Part shown: positions 1 through 8,147 of the stretch, in pieces
How positions within the stretch are numbered: the first letter of the stretch is position 1
Layout: each line of letters starts with the position of its first letter
From: Entomohabitans teleogrylli
Lineage (GTDB): Bacteria > Pseudomonadota > Gammaproteobacteria > Enterobacterales > Enterobacteriaceae
Reading direction: 5' to 3'
Length of the DNA stretch: 64,000 nt
Assembly: GCF_001484765.1 (NCBI RefSeq)
Contig: NZ_KQ947377.1
Coordinates: 124,001 to 188,000, forward strand
The notes under the pieces: generated by a model
What the model was told of the DNA's origin: nothing
What the model saw: the letters and a program-made list of their open reading frames with translations, nothing else
Databases searched by the model: none
Made by a program: the position numbers and the translations under genes

Positions 1-154
1 CAATACCGCAAATGAGCTTGAGCAGGGTACTTTTACCCGCACCGGAATGACCGGTCAGAAAGGCCATCTCGCCCGGCCGCAGGTGAAAAGACACCCCCTG
101 CAGCGCTTGTCTCCCACCGAGATAGGCTTTGCTGACGTGTTCAAAGCGAATCAT
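1..154 (-). CDS. ftsE: FtsE, cell-division ABC transporter ATPase (5' part only)
   Basis: Only the N-terminal 51 codons are in the window; the gene runs off the left edge. The ATG at 154 follows the ftsY stop by 2 bp, the usual ftsY-ftsE coupling. The translation begins MIRFEHVSKAYLGG and contains the Walker A motif GHSGAGKST near residues 35-43. FtsE pairs with the membrane protein FtsX and drives periplasmic amidase activation at the division septum. Confidence 0.93.
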   Translation of the reverse strand, partial: MIRFEHVSKAYLGGRQALQGVSFHLRPGEMAFLTGHSGAGKSTLLKLICGI

Positions 155-156
155 TG

Positions 157-1800
157 TTAATCCTCTCGGGCAAAAAGTGCCTCAATAAAATCGCCCGCAT
201 TAAACGGACGCAAGTCTTCAATACGTTCGCCGACGCCAATATAGCGAATCGGAATCGCAAACTGATCGGCAATCGAGAAGATAACCCCTCCTTTCGCCGT
301 ACCGTCCAGTTTAGTCAGCGTAATGCCGGTCAGGCCAACCGCTTCATGGAACAGTTTCGCCTGGCTGACGGCATTTTGCCCGGTGCTGGCGTCGAGCGTT
401 AGCATCACTTCATGGGGCGCCTGTTCATCAAGCTTTTTCATCACCCGGACAATTTTCTTCAGCTCTTCCATCAGATGGGCTTTATTCTGCAGGCGCCCGG
501 CGGTGTCGGCGATCAACACATCCACATGGCGCGCTTTGGCCGCCTGAATAGCGTCAAAGATGACTGACGCAGAGTCCGCGCCGGTATGCTGGGCCACCAC
601 CGGAATATTGTTGCGCTGGCCCCACACCTGTAGCTGTTCCACCGCCGCGGCGCGGAAAGTATCGCCCGCCGCCAGCATCACCGATTTCCCCTGCTGCTGG
701 AACTGGCGCGCCATCTTGCCGATGGTGGTGGTTTTCCCGACCCCGTTGACCCCGACCATCAGGATCACGAACGGCATTTTGCCTTCGACGTTCAACGGTT
801 CGTCCACTTTCGCCAGAATGCCGCTCATCTCTTCTTTAAGCAGCGTATACAGCGCCTCGGCGTCGCGCAGTTGTTTACGGCTGGCGCCTTCTGTCAGGTT
901 GTTGATGATTTTCCGGGTGGTTTCCACCCCGACATCAGCAATCAACAGTTGCTCTTCCAGCTCGTCAAACAGATCGTCGTCGATTTTCTTACCACGGAAC
1001 AGACTGATAAATCCGGAACCGAGGTTCTGGCGGGTTTTCACCAGGCTGCGCTTCAGACGCGTGAAGAAGCCTTCTTTGGTTGGCTTCTCCTGCTCCTGCG
1101 GCTCAAGGGTTTCAGGCTGCGCTTCGTGTTCCGCTTCAGGCTCGCCCAGCGCGGCTTCGCTGGCCAGTTCGGCCTCGGCGATGGCGACCTCTTCCTCAAC
1201 AATCAGATCCTGCTGCTCCTGCCACTCGTCGCGCGGCGGCTCGACCGGTTCTGCTCCGGCCAGCGACGGCTCAGGCTGCGCGGCGGGCCGTTCCGGCGTA
1301 TCAGCCGTCACCGGCTGATGAGGCGAATCGTCGACTACCGGCGCGTCAGCGCGGTTCACCCCCTGAAAGGCGGGCTGAACTTCAGCGTCCGGAAGCGTTG
1401 GCGTGGCGGGTTCAACGTCAGCGTGAGTGGCCAATTCAGATTCGGAGACATGCGCTATTTCAGGTTGCGCCACCGCTGCGGGTTCGCCCTGCGGCGATGG
1501 AACGGTGACATCGGGTCGTTCATCAGATTCGGCGGCGCGCGCCGGCTCAACCACAGGCTTCCCGCTTTCCGCCAGTTGTTCGTTAACCTGCACCACTTCC
1601 CGGGCGAAGACTTCAGCTTCAGCGCCGCTATGGGTTTCAACGGGCTCAGCAGGCGCCTGCCCGGCGGAGTGTCCCTGTTCGGGCGCGTCGACGGCCGGTT
1701 GTTGTTCCGCTATTGGCTGCTCTTTTTCGGCTTCCGGCGTCTGCTCTTTCTGGCCAAATCCCAGCCAGGAAAAAAAGCCCTTTTTCTTCTCTTTTGCCAT
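157..1800 (-). CDS. ftsY: FtsY, signal recognition particle receptor GTPase
   Basis: SRP receptor that docks SRP-ribosome complexes at the inner membrane for co-translational insertion. It has 547 residues. Residues about 20-245 form the acidic, Glu/Pro/Ala-rich A domain, which is of low complexity and longer than in E. coli (497 residues). The NG GTPase domain follows: G1 GVNGVGKTTT from residue 350, DTFRAAA from 380, DTAGR from 432 and TKLD from 496. It ends 2 bp before the ftsE start, so the two are co-transcribed. Long open frames on the opposite strand (871-2268 and others) arise from the biased A-domain codons and are not genes. Confidence 0.97.
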   Translation of the reverse strand: MAKEKKKGFFSWLGFGQKEQTPEAEKEQPIAEQQPAVDAPEQGHSAGQAPAEPVETHSGAEAEVFAREVVQVNEQLAESGKPVVEPARAAESDERPDVTVPSPQGEPAAVAQPEIAHVSESELATHADVEPATPTLPDAEVQPAFQGVNRADAPVVDDSPHQPVTADTPERPAAQPEPSLAGAEPVEPPRDEWQEQQDLIVEEEVAIAEAELASEAALGEPEAEHEAQPETLEPQEQEKPTKEGFFTRLKRSLVKTRQNLGSGFISLFRGKKIDDDLFDELEEQLLIADVGVETTRKIINNLTEGASRKQLRDAEALYTLLKEEMSGILAKVDEPLNVEGKMPFVILMVGVNGVGKTTTIGKMARQFQQQGKSVMLAAGDTFRAAAVEQLQVWGQRNNIPVVAQHTGADSASVIFDAIQAAKARHVDVLIADTAGRLQNKAHLMEELKKIVRVMKKLDEQAPHEVMLTLDASTGQNAVSQAKLFHEAVGLTGITLTKLDGTAKGGVIFSIADQFAIPIRYIGVGERIEDLRPFNAGDFIEALFARED

Positions 1801-1987
1801 TGGCGAATGCGCTCCCCGCTGTTAATTCTCGGCACAGTCCCGAATGTTTATCGTTCCGGGCTGAAAAAATTGCAATTACGTGAGTTTAACACTTTCCCGC
1901 CGCGGCATCACGCCGACGGAATAAGGTTCCCCCTGCGATTTCTGGCGGCTAGAATAGCAGGTCATCCATCGCATCGCAGTGAGTCTC

Positions 1988-2584
1988 ATGAAAAAACCCC
2001 ACAGCGCTGGCGCAGGCCAGATTCGTATTATCGGCGGCCAGTGGCGCGGCCGAAAACTCCCGGTGCCGGACAAACCGGGACTGCGCCCCACCACCGATCG
2101 GGTACGGGAAACTCTGTTCAACTGGCTGGCGCCGCACATTGCGCAAGCACGCTGCCTGGATTGTTTCGCCGGCAGCGGCGCCCTCGGCCTGGAATCCCTC
2201 TCCCGCTACGCCGCCAGCGTCCTGCTGCTGGAGATGGATCGCGACGTGGCACGCCAGTTGCAAAATAATCTTGAGACGCTGAAAAGCTCACAGGGGAAAG
2301 TGGTGAATACCAATACGCTGGCGTTTCTCGCCCAGCCGGGAGAGGGCTACGATGTGGTATTCCTCGATCCGCCGTTTCGTAAAGGGATGCTCGAAGAGAC
2401 GATAAACCTGCTGGAAACCCGCGGTTGGCTGGCTGAAAACGCGCTGGTCTATATTGAAAGCGAAGTGGAAAACGGCCTGCCCGACGTCCCCGCCAGTTGG
2501 TCGCTGCACCGCGAAAAAGTCGCCGGCCAGGTCGCTTACCGTCTCTACCTTCGCGATGCGCAAGGAGCAAATCATGTGGATTAA
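1988..2584 (+). CDS. rsmD: RsmD, 16S rRNA (guanine-966-N2) methyltransferase
   Basis: SAM-dependent methyltransferase that modifies G966 of 16S rRNA in the 30S subunit. It has 198 residues. The SAM-binding loop LDCFAGSG is at 57-64 and the catalytic DPPF at 127-130. I chose the ATG at 1988 (MKKP, matching the E. coli start) over an in-frame GTG at 1979. It is divergent from ftsY across about 190 bp. It overlaps the next gene, yhhL, by 11 bp, so translation is probably coupled. Confidence 0.95.
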   Translation: MKKPHSAGAGQIRIIGGQWRGRKLPVPDKPGLRPTTDRVRETLFNWLAPHIAQARCLDCFAGSGALGLESLSRYAASVLLLEMDRDVARQLQNNLETLKSSQGKVVNTNTLAFLAQPGEGYDVVFLDPPFRKGMLEETINLLETRGWLAENALVYIESEVENGLPDVPASWSLHREKVAGQVAYRLYLRDAQGANHVD

Positions 2585-2837
2585 TCTCGGGCGCCTGCTG
2601 ATGCTGCTGGTATGGGCCTTTTTCGTACTGAATGTGCTGCAGCCATTCCCCAAACCGCTGAATATCTTCATCAACGTAGCGATGATTTTTATGGCAATCA
2701 TGCACGGTCTACAGTTGGCGATGCTGAAGGCCTCAATGCCGAAAGACGGCGCCCCCCTCAGCAAAGGCCAGCAGGCGCGTATATTCCTGTTTGGCGTCTT
2801 TGAACTTTTGGCCTGGCAGAAAAAACAGCGTCACTGA
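2574..2837 (+). CDS. yhhL: YhhL, DUF1145 small membrane protein
   Basis: 87 residues starting MWINLGRLLML. Two or three hydrophobic segments (about 5-20, 28-48 and 65-82) indicate a small inner-membrane protein. It closely resembles E. coli YhhL, whose function is unknown. The ATG at 2574 lies inside rsmD (AAGGAG just upstream), so it is the second gene of an rsmD-yhhL unit. Its 3' end overlaps the convergent yhhM gene by 7 bp. Confidence 0.9.
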   Translation: MWINLGRLLMLLVWAFFVLNVLQPFPKPLNIFINVAMIFMAIMHGLQLAMLKASMPKDGAPLSKGQQARIFLFGVFELLAWQKKQRH

Positions 2838-3196
2838 GGCGCATCCGCGGCAAAGCTGACAAAGCGCGTCCCTTTGCTGCTCAGGATGCCCTGTTCGCCC
2901 ACGGTAATCTGATGATACTGGCTGGCGGTAACCCGAAAGGTGCTGTCCAGCCCGCCGCTTTGCGGATGAAAACTAACCTCGTAGCGCATCGCATCTTCCG
3001 GCGACGTGACCTCGCGCTGGCGCGAGCGGCGATCCACTGCCGGCCTCTCACGTTTTCCGGCAACCACAACCCGCTTGTGTACCAGCGGCGCGGCGTCATT
3101 TTCCGCGTTCTGGCGGCGCTGCTGCACAAAACGAAATGAGGCGGCGACCACGATCACCGCCACGACAATCACAAAAATAAGAGGTGGCTTACTCAT
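2831..3196 (-). CDS. yhhM: YhhM, DUF2500 membrane-anchored protein
   Basis: 121 residues. There is one N-terminal transmembrane helix (about residues 5-20), then a basic, hydrophilic domain rich in VVVAGKRERP-type strand segments, with a conserved C-terminal GTRFVSF. It matches the E. coli YhhM pattern (DUF2500); the function is unknown. The start at 3196 (MSKPP) fits the family; an upstream in-frame codon at 3232 has no support. Convergent with and slightly overlapping yhhL. Confidence 0.88.
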   Translation of the reverse strand: MSKPPLIFVIVVAVIVVAASFRFVQQRRQNAENDAAPLVHKRVVVAGKRERPAVDRRSRQREVTSPEDAMRYEVSFHPQSGGLDSTFRVTASQYHQITVGEQGILSSKGTRFVSFAADAPQ

Positions 3197-3339
3197 CCTC
3201 TGTGCTCCAGGATAAAACGTGCGGTTAAGCATATCCGTAGCCGCTAAGCGTTGTCATCCTGCACTATTGCCCACTAGACTGAGGGGCAGGTCCGTACGCA
3301 ACCGCGCGTACGATACGATAACGAATTCAGGGATTTATT

Positions 3340-3966
3340 ATGCTTTGGTCGTTTATTGCTGTCTTTTTTTCCGGCTGGCTGTACGTTGACGCCTCCTATC
3401 GCGGCCCTGCCTGGCAGCGCTGGGTGTTCAAACCGATCACCCTGATCCTGCTGCTGATGCTGGCCCTGCAGGCGCCGACCTTCACGATCCTCAGCTACCT
3501 GGTGATTGCCGGGCTGTGCGCCTCTCTGGCGGGAGATGCCCTGACGCTGCTGCCCGGTCAGCGGACCATGTATGCCATTGGCGCTTTTTTCCTCTCGCAC
3601 CTGCTGTATACCATCTGGTTCGCCAGCCAGATGACGTTCTCGTTTTTCTGGCCGCTGCCGCTGGTGCTGTTGATCATCGGAGCACTGCTGGTCGCCGTCA
3701 TCTGGAGCCGCCTCGAAGAGTTACGCTGGCCGATATGTACGTTTATCGGCATGACGCTGGTGATGGTGTGGATGGCCGGGGAACAATGGTTCTTCCGCCC
3801 GACAGATACCGCGCTGTCCGGCTTTATGGGCGCTTCGCTGCTGCTGCTCAGCTATATTGTCTGGCTGGTGAGTCACTACCGGCGCCGCTTTTCCAGCGAT
3901 AACGCGATTGTTGCCGCCTGCTACTTCGCCGGCCATTTTCTGATTGTGCGAGCGCTTTATCTGTAA
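3340..3966 (+). CDS. yhhN: YhhN, TMEM86/lysoplasmalogenase-family membrane protein
   Basis: 208 residues, almost entirely hydrophobic with about seven or eight membrane helices. The MLWSFIAV start, the GDALTLLP motif and the C-terminal [11 protein letters not shown] match E. coli YhhN. The eukaryotic relatives (TMEM86) hydrolyse lysoplasmalogens, but Enterobacteriaceae lack plasmalogens, so the physiological substrate is unknown. It is a monocistron ending in a strong intrinsic terminator at 3978-4007. Confidence 0.9.
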   Translation: MLWSFIAVFFSGWLYVDASYRGPAWQRWVFKPITLILLLMLALQAPTFTILSYLVIAGLCASLAGDALTLLPGQRTMYAIGAFFLSHLLYTIWFASQMTFSFFWPLPLVLLIIGALLVAVIWSRLEELRWPICTFIGMTLVMVWMAGEQWFFRPTDTALSGFMGASLLLLSYIVWLVSHYRRRFSSDNAIVAACYFAGHFLIVRALYL

Positions 3967-3977
3967 ATACCGACAAT

Positions 3978-4007
3978 ACCAAAACCCCGTCAGGTCGGGG
4001 TTTTGGT
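3978..4007 (+). terminator. Intrinsic terminator after yhhN
   Basis: Inverted repeat ACCAAAACCCC / GGGGTTTTGGT with an 8-nt loop, 11 nt after the yhhN stop. The A-rich 5' arm and T-rich 3' arm make it potentially bidirectional. It insulates yhhN from the zntA promoter. Confidence 0.85.
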
Positions 4008-4080
4008 CTCTGAAATAGCTGCCTTGCGACCTGTCTCTTGTTCCATCGCATTACAACGTATACCCGCAACAATTTAGTCC

Positions 4081-4112
4081 TTGACTCTGGAGTCGACTCC
4101 AGAGTGTAACAT
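4081..4112 (+). promoter_or_regulatory. ZntR-controlled zntA promoter
   Basis: TTGACT (4081-4086) and TAACAT (4107-4112) are separated by 20 bp, the over-long spacer typical of MerR-family activated promoters. A perfect 22-bp dyad occupies 4084-4105 inside the spacer. This is the arrangement known for E. coli zntA, where zinc-bound ZntR untwists the spacer to align the two boxes. Confidence 0.88.
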
Positions 4113-4147
4113 CGGTAATGAGAAAATTATCATTACCGGAGGGCACG

Positions 4148-6364
4148 ATGGCGGCTCCACTCTCTTCAGATAAAAAAGTACCGCAGTTTGCGGCGGCCAG
4201 ATTAAAACCGATATCCGCGCCAGACGGGGAATGCGGCTGCCCCGGTGATTGCCAGACACCACAGGACAGCGCGCCGCAGCCGCCGCTGGGGGAACGGTAT
4301 AGCTGGCAGGTCGCCGGTATGGACTGCGCCGCCTGCGCCCGTAAAGTGGAAAACGCCGTGAACCAGCTTTCCGGCGTCAACCGGGTACAGGTGCTGTTCG
4401 CCACAGAAAAACTGCTGGTGGACGCGTCCCGGGATATCCGTCAGGAGGTGGAAAGCGCCGTCAGCGCCATCGGTTACCGGCTACGCACGACCGATGCGCC
4501 CCGTATCCCGGACGACACCCCGGCCTGGAAAGAGAATCTGCCGTTAATCGCGCTAATCGTTCTGATGGCCATTAGCTGGGGGCTGGATCAGTTCAACAAT
4601 CCGGCCGGTAATCTGGCTTTCATCGCCACGACGCTGGTCGGCCTGTGGCCGATTGCCCGCCAGGCGCTGCGGCTGATACGCAGCGGTAACTGGTTTGCGA
4701 TTGAAACCCTGATGAGCGTAGCGGCTGTCGGCGCGCTGTTTATCGGCGCCACGGCGGAAGCGGCAATGGTGCTGTTGCTGTTTCTGATCGGCGAACGCCT
4801 TGAGGCCTGGGCGGCTAACCGGGCGCGGCGCGGCGTTAGCGCGCTGATGGCCCTGAAACCAGAAGTGGCGATGCGCATTCGCGACGGGCAGCGGGAAAGC
4901 GTCGCCCTTGCCGAACTGCGCCCGGGAGACACGATAGAGGTAGCGGCCGGCGGTCGCCTGCCGGCGGATGGCACTCTGCTCAGCGAACAAGCCAGCTTTG
5001 ATGAAAGCGCCCTGACCGGCGAATCCCTGCCGGTAGAGCGCCGCCAGGGCGACAAAGTGCCGGCCGGCGCCACCAGCGTCGATCGTCTGGTCACCCTGGC
5101 CGTGATATCCGAACCAGGCGACAGCGCCATCGACCGTATTCTGCGCCTGATTGAAGAGGCGGACGAACGCCGGGCGCCGATTGAACGCTTTATCGATCGC
5201 TTCAGCCGAATCTACACGCCGGTGATCATGGTTATCGCCCTGCTTATCGCCATTATTCCGCCGCTGCTGTTCGCCCAGCCCTGGGAGCCGTGGGTTTATA
5301 AGGGACTGACGCTGCTGCTGATCGGCTGCCCCTGCGCGCTGGTGATCTCCACCCCGGCGGCGATTACTTCCGGTCTGGCGGCCGCCTCACGTCGCGGAGC
5401 GCTGATTAAGGGCGGTATCGCCCTCGAACGACTGGGGCAGGTTCGCCAGGTGGCGTTTGATAAAACCGGTACCCTGACCCTGGGCCAGCCGCAGGTCACC
5501 GATATTGTCAGCGATGGCAGCATCAACGCTCAGGCGTTACTGACGCTGGCGGCGGGAGTGGAACAGGGTTCCACCCATCCGCTGGCCGAGGCGATTATCC
5601 GCGAAGCGCAGCAAAGAGGCATTACACCGCCGCAAACTTACGATCAGCGCACCCTTGTCGGTACCGGTATTGAGGCGACGATAGACGGGGCGACCATCCT
5701 GATCTGCGCCCCCGCCCGGGCGCCGCAGGGGGTTGTCGATCAGCGCTGGCAGGCGCAAATTGAGCAACTGGAAAGCCGCGGACAGACCGTAATCCTGGTG
5801 CTGCGTAACGCCGCGCTGCTGGGCGCCATCGCTCTGCGCGATACCCTGCGCCCCGATGCCCGGCAAGCCGTACAAGCGCTGCATCAGGCTGGCGTCCGGA
5901 GCGTTATTCTGACCGGCGATAACCCGCGCGCCGCAGCGGCAATCGCCAGCGAGCTCGGCATGGACTATCGCGCCTCTCTGCTGCCGGCGGATAAAGTACG
6001 CGAAGTGGATACCCTCAACGCCCGGGCGCCGCTGGCAATGGTCGGAGACGGTATTAACGATGCGCCGGCAATGAAAGCGGCCACCATCGGTATCGCCATG
6101 GGCAGCGGCACCGATGTGGCGCTGGAGACCGCCGACGCCGCCCTCACCCATAACCGGCTCACCGGGCTGGCGGAGATTATCCTGCTGGCGCGCGCCACCC
6201 ATAGCAATATTCGTCAGAATATTGCCGTGGCGCTGGGGCTGAAAGGGATATTCCTGGTGACCACATTGCTGGGGATGACCGGGCTGTGGATGGCGGTACT
6301 GGCGGACTCCGGCGCCACCGCGCTGGTGACCGCCAACGCGCTGCGCCTGCTGCGGCGCAAATAA
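4148..6364 (+). CDS. zntA: ZntA, Zn/Cd/Pb-exporting P1B-type ATPase
   Basis: Exports Zn2+, Cd2+ and Pb2+ from the cytoplasm using ATP. It has 738 residues. The N-terminus has a Cys cluster (ECGCPGDC, 28-35) and an HMA metal-binding motif GMDCAAC (57-63). Then come the membrane core with CPC at 394-396, the phosphorylation motif DKTGT starting at D438, the hinge GDGIND near 632-637, and the transmembrane metal ligand D720 (E. coli D714) near the C-terminus. The start at 4148 has a GGAGGG ribosome-binding site 5 nt upstream; an in-frame codon at 4118 lies within the promoter leader. Zinc induction via ZntR is inferred from the upstream operator. Confidence 0.97.
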   Translation: MAAPLSSDKKVPQFAAARLKPISAPDGECGCPGDCQTPQDSAPQPPLGERYSWQVAGMDCAACARKVENAVNQLSGVNRVQVLFATEKLLVDASRDIRQEVESAVSAIGYRLRTTDAPRIPDDTPAWKENLPLIALIVLMAISWGLDQFNNPAGNLAFIATTLVGLWPIARQALRLIRSGNWFAIETLMSVAAVGALFIGATAEAAMVLLLFLIGERLEAWAANRARRGVSALMALKPEVAMRIRDGQRESVALAELRPGDTIEVAAGGRLPADGTLLSEQASFDESALTGESLPVERRQGDKVPAGATSVDRLVTLAVISEPGDSAIDRILRLIEEADERRAPIERFIDRFSRIYTPVIMVIALLIAIIPPLLFAQPWEPWVYKGLTLLLIGCPCALVISTPAAITSGLAAASRRGALIKGGIALERLGQVRQVAFDKTGTLTLGQPQVTDIVSDGSINAQALLTLAAGVEQGSTHPLAEAIIREAQQRGITPPQTYDQRTLVGTGIEATIDGATILICAPARAPQGVVDQRWQAQIEQLESRGQTVILVLRNAALLGAIALRDTLRPDARQAVQALHQAGVRSVILTGDNPRAAAAIASELGMDYRASLLPADKVREVDTLNARAPLAMVGDGINDAPAMKAATIGIAMGSGTDVALETADAALTHNRLTGLAEIILLARATHSNIRQNIAVALGLKGIFLVTTLLGMTGLWMAVLADSGATALVTANALRLLRRK

Positions 6365-6369
6365 AGAGC

Positions 6370-6396
6370 CAGGCGGGAGTTCAGGGCTCCCGCCTG
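6370..6396 (+). terminator. Hairpin between zntA and tusA
   Basis: Perfect 10-bp stem CAGGCGGGAG / CTCCCGCCTG with a 7-nt loop in the gap between convergent zntA and tusA. It lacks a T-run on either side, so it is a likely but not classical terminator serving both genes. Confidence 0.5.
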
Positions 6397-6403
6397 CACG
6401 ACA

Positions 6404-6649
6404 TCAATGGCTTTTGCGCACCAGATAGTGATACGGCAGGGAGTCGGTCTGCGCGGCCACCAGTTCATGTTCCATAAAGCGGCAGAAGCCGGGGATATCG
6501 CGGGTGGTGGCCGGATCATCGGCAATGATCAGTAATGTCTCCCCTACCGGCATAGTGCGTACGGTTTTGCGCACCATCATAACCGGCTCCGGGCAGCGTA
6601 GCCCCTGGGCGTCCAGCGTATGATCGGGATTGGTAAACAGGTCGGTCAT
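6404..6649 (-). CDS. tusA: TusA, sulfur-carrier protein for tRNA 2-thiouridine
   Basis: 81 residues. It accepts persulfide sulfur from IscS and passes it to TusBCD-TusE-MnmA for 2-thiolation of tRNA wobble uridine. The active-site cysteine is C19 in LRCPEPVMM, the signature of the TusA/SirA fold. The start at 6649 (MTDLF) matches E. coli; an ATG two codons upstream is possible. Convergent with zntA, as in E. coli. Confidence 0.95.
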   Translation of the reverse strand: MTDLFTNPDHTLDAQGLRCPEPVMMVRKTVRTMPVGETLLIIADDPATTRDIPGFCRFMEHELVAAQTDSLPYHYLVRKSH

Positions 6650-6818
6650 AATCATCTCAGGTATTCAGAAACCGCCATAGTTTACCCCCGGTAATTTACG
6701 GCGCAAGGGACGTTAACGATTGCGTTAAAATTAACCGTTGCATCCGCGCGCTGGCGCAGTATCATGCGGCGGTTTCACCAAACAGGTCAGCGAGGCGGGT
6801 ATTCGCTGGCGACGGATT

Positions 6819-6851
6819 GACTGGGTTCCCTCACCCCATCGAAAAAAAGGT
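6819..6851 (+). promoter_or_regulatory. Probable preQ1-I riboswitch ahead of yhhQ
   Basis: A short stem UGGG (6822-6825) / CCCA (6835-6838) closes a loop UUCCCUCAC. It is followed by an A-rich stretch (6842-6848) and AGG (6848-6850), which can pair with CCU (6829-6831) to form an H-type pseudoknot. That is the layout of preQ1-I aptamers: GGUUC loop, CACCC, A-rich tail, 3' pseudoknot strand. The AAGG is also the yhhQ ribosome-binding site, 7 nt before the ATG, so ligand binding should block translation. The downstream gene transports queuosine precursors, which fits. Confidence 0.6.
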
Positions 6852-6857
6852 CACAAT

Positions 6858-7523
6858 ATGACACCCTTTTCCTCCTGTCAGCGCCGTAAGGCGTTGTTCT
6901 GGCTATCACTGTTTCATCTGCTGGTGATCACCTCCAGCAACTATCTGGTGCAACTACCGATCACGATTTTCGGTTTCCACACCACCTGGGGCGCTTTCAG
7001 CTTCCCGTTTATCTTTCTGGCGACCGATTTAACTGTGCGCATTTTCGGCGCGCCGCTGGCGCGGCGGATTATTTTCGCCGTCATGGTCCCGGCGCTGCTG
7101 ATCTCCTACGTGGTGTCGTCGTTGTTCTACATGGGCGCATGGCAGGGCGCAGCCGCTCTGGCAAGCTTTAACCTGTTTGTCGCCCGCATCGCCGTCGCCA
7201 GTTTTATGGCCTATGCGCTCGGGCAGATCCTCGACGTTCACGTGTTCAACCGCCTGCGTCAGCACCGCCTGTGGTGGCTGGCTCCCACCGCATCGACGAT
7301 CTTCGGCAATATCAGCGATACGCTGGCGTTTTTCTTTATTGCTTTCTGGCGCAGCAGCGATCCGTTTATGGCCGCCCACTGGGTGGAAATCGCGCTGGTG
7401 GACTACGGCTTTAAGGTACTGATCAGTATTGTCTTCTTCCTGCCGGCATACGGCGTACTGCTGAATCTGCTGCTGCGGCGGCTGGCAGATAAGTCTGAAA
7501 TGGCGGTACCGCAACCGGGTTAA
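6858..7523 (+). CDS. yhhQ: YhhQ, queuosine-precursor (preQ0/preQ1) transporter
   Basis: 221 residues with about six membrane helices; COG1738/VUT family. Homologues import 7-cyano- or 7-aminomethyl-7-deazaguanine for queuosine tRNA modification. The motif FPFIFLATDLTVRIFG near residues 48-63 and the central GNISDTLAFFFIAFW are characteristic. The start at 6858 (MTPFSS) matches the E. coli start; the longer frame from 6738 would run through the putative riboswitch. Translation is probably controlled by that element. Confidence 0.93.
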   Translation: MTPFSSCQRRKALFWLSLFHLLVITSSNYLVQLPITIFGFHTTWGAFSFPFIFLATDLTVRIFGAPLARRIIFAVMVPALLISYVVSSLFYMGAWQGAAALASFNLFVARIAVASFMAYALGQILDVHVFNRLRQHRLWWLAPTASTIFGNISDTLAFFFIAFWRSSDPFMAAHWVEIALVDYGFKVLISIVFFLPAYGVLLNLLLRRLADKSEMAVPQPG

Positions 7524-7591
7524 GAGCCAACGCCGCTGGTTGTGATAAAATGGCGCCACGGGCCGTACGGCCACTATCTGAGGAAACCGTG

Positions 7592-8146
7592 ATGTACAAA
7601 CTGGTAAAATATGTTGGTATGGGCCTGCTGGTATTCGGCCTGGCCGCTTGCGATAACAGCGACAGCACCGCAGCCGGCGACGCGGCGCAGAGTAGCGCGG
7701 CATCCGGCCAGCCCATCTCGCTGCTGGACGGTAAACTGAGCTTCTCACTGCCTGCCGGTATGAGCGACATGAGCGATAAACTTACCAACCCGTCCAGTAA
7801 TGTACGCGCCTACGCCGACAACGTGAAACAGAAGGCGGTGATCGTGATTATCAATGACGATGACGCCCTGGCGCTGGATAAACTGGCGGCGGATGTTGAA
7901 CAGAAACAGCGCGCCCGCGATCCGCAGCTTCAGGTGATCGCCAGCAAAGATATTGAGATAAAAGGCCACACCCTGCGCCAGTTCGACAGCGTGATTTCCG
8001 AAAACGGCAAAACAACCTGGTCATCAATCCTGTTCACCAGGATAGGCGACAAGCAGGCGACGCTGCAAATCAGCCTGCCGGCCGACAATCAGCAGCAGGC
8101 GCAAACCGAAGCGCAAAACATCATCAACACCATCGTCATCCAGTAA
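7592..8146 (+). CDS. dcrB: DcrB lipoprotein
   Basis: 184 residues. A signal peptide ends in the lipobox LAAC with the lipidated cysteine at C20, followed by a Ser/Ala-rich linker and a folded domain (LLDGKLSFSLPAGM...). It corresponds to E. coli DcrB, needed for uptake of phage C1 and C6 DNA and linked to lipoprotein maturation; its biochemical role is unclear. The ATG at 7592 follows GAGGAAAC. The gene ends 1 bp from the convergent yhhS stop. Confidence 0.92.
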   Translation: MYKLVKYVGMGLLVFGLAACDNSDSTAAGDAAQSSAASGQPISLLDGKLSFSLPAGMSDMSDKLTNPSSNVRAYADNVKQKAVIVIINDDDALALDKLAADVEQKQRARDPQLQVIASKDIEIKGHTLRQFDSVISENGKTTWSSILFTRIGDKQATLQISLPADNQQQAQTEAQNIINTIVIQ

Positions 8147-8147
8147 C

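Noticed and set aside
871-2268. 465-codon open frame on the plus strand opposite ftsY
   Set aside because: Antisense to the ftsY A domain, arising from its biased codon use; no family resemblance and it overlaps rsmD in another frame.
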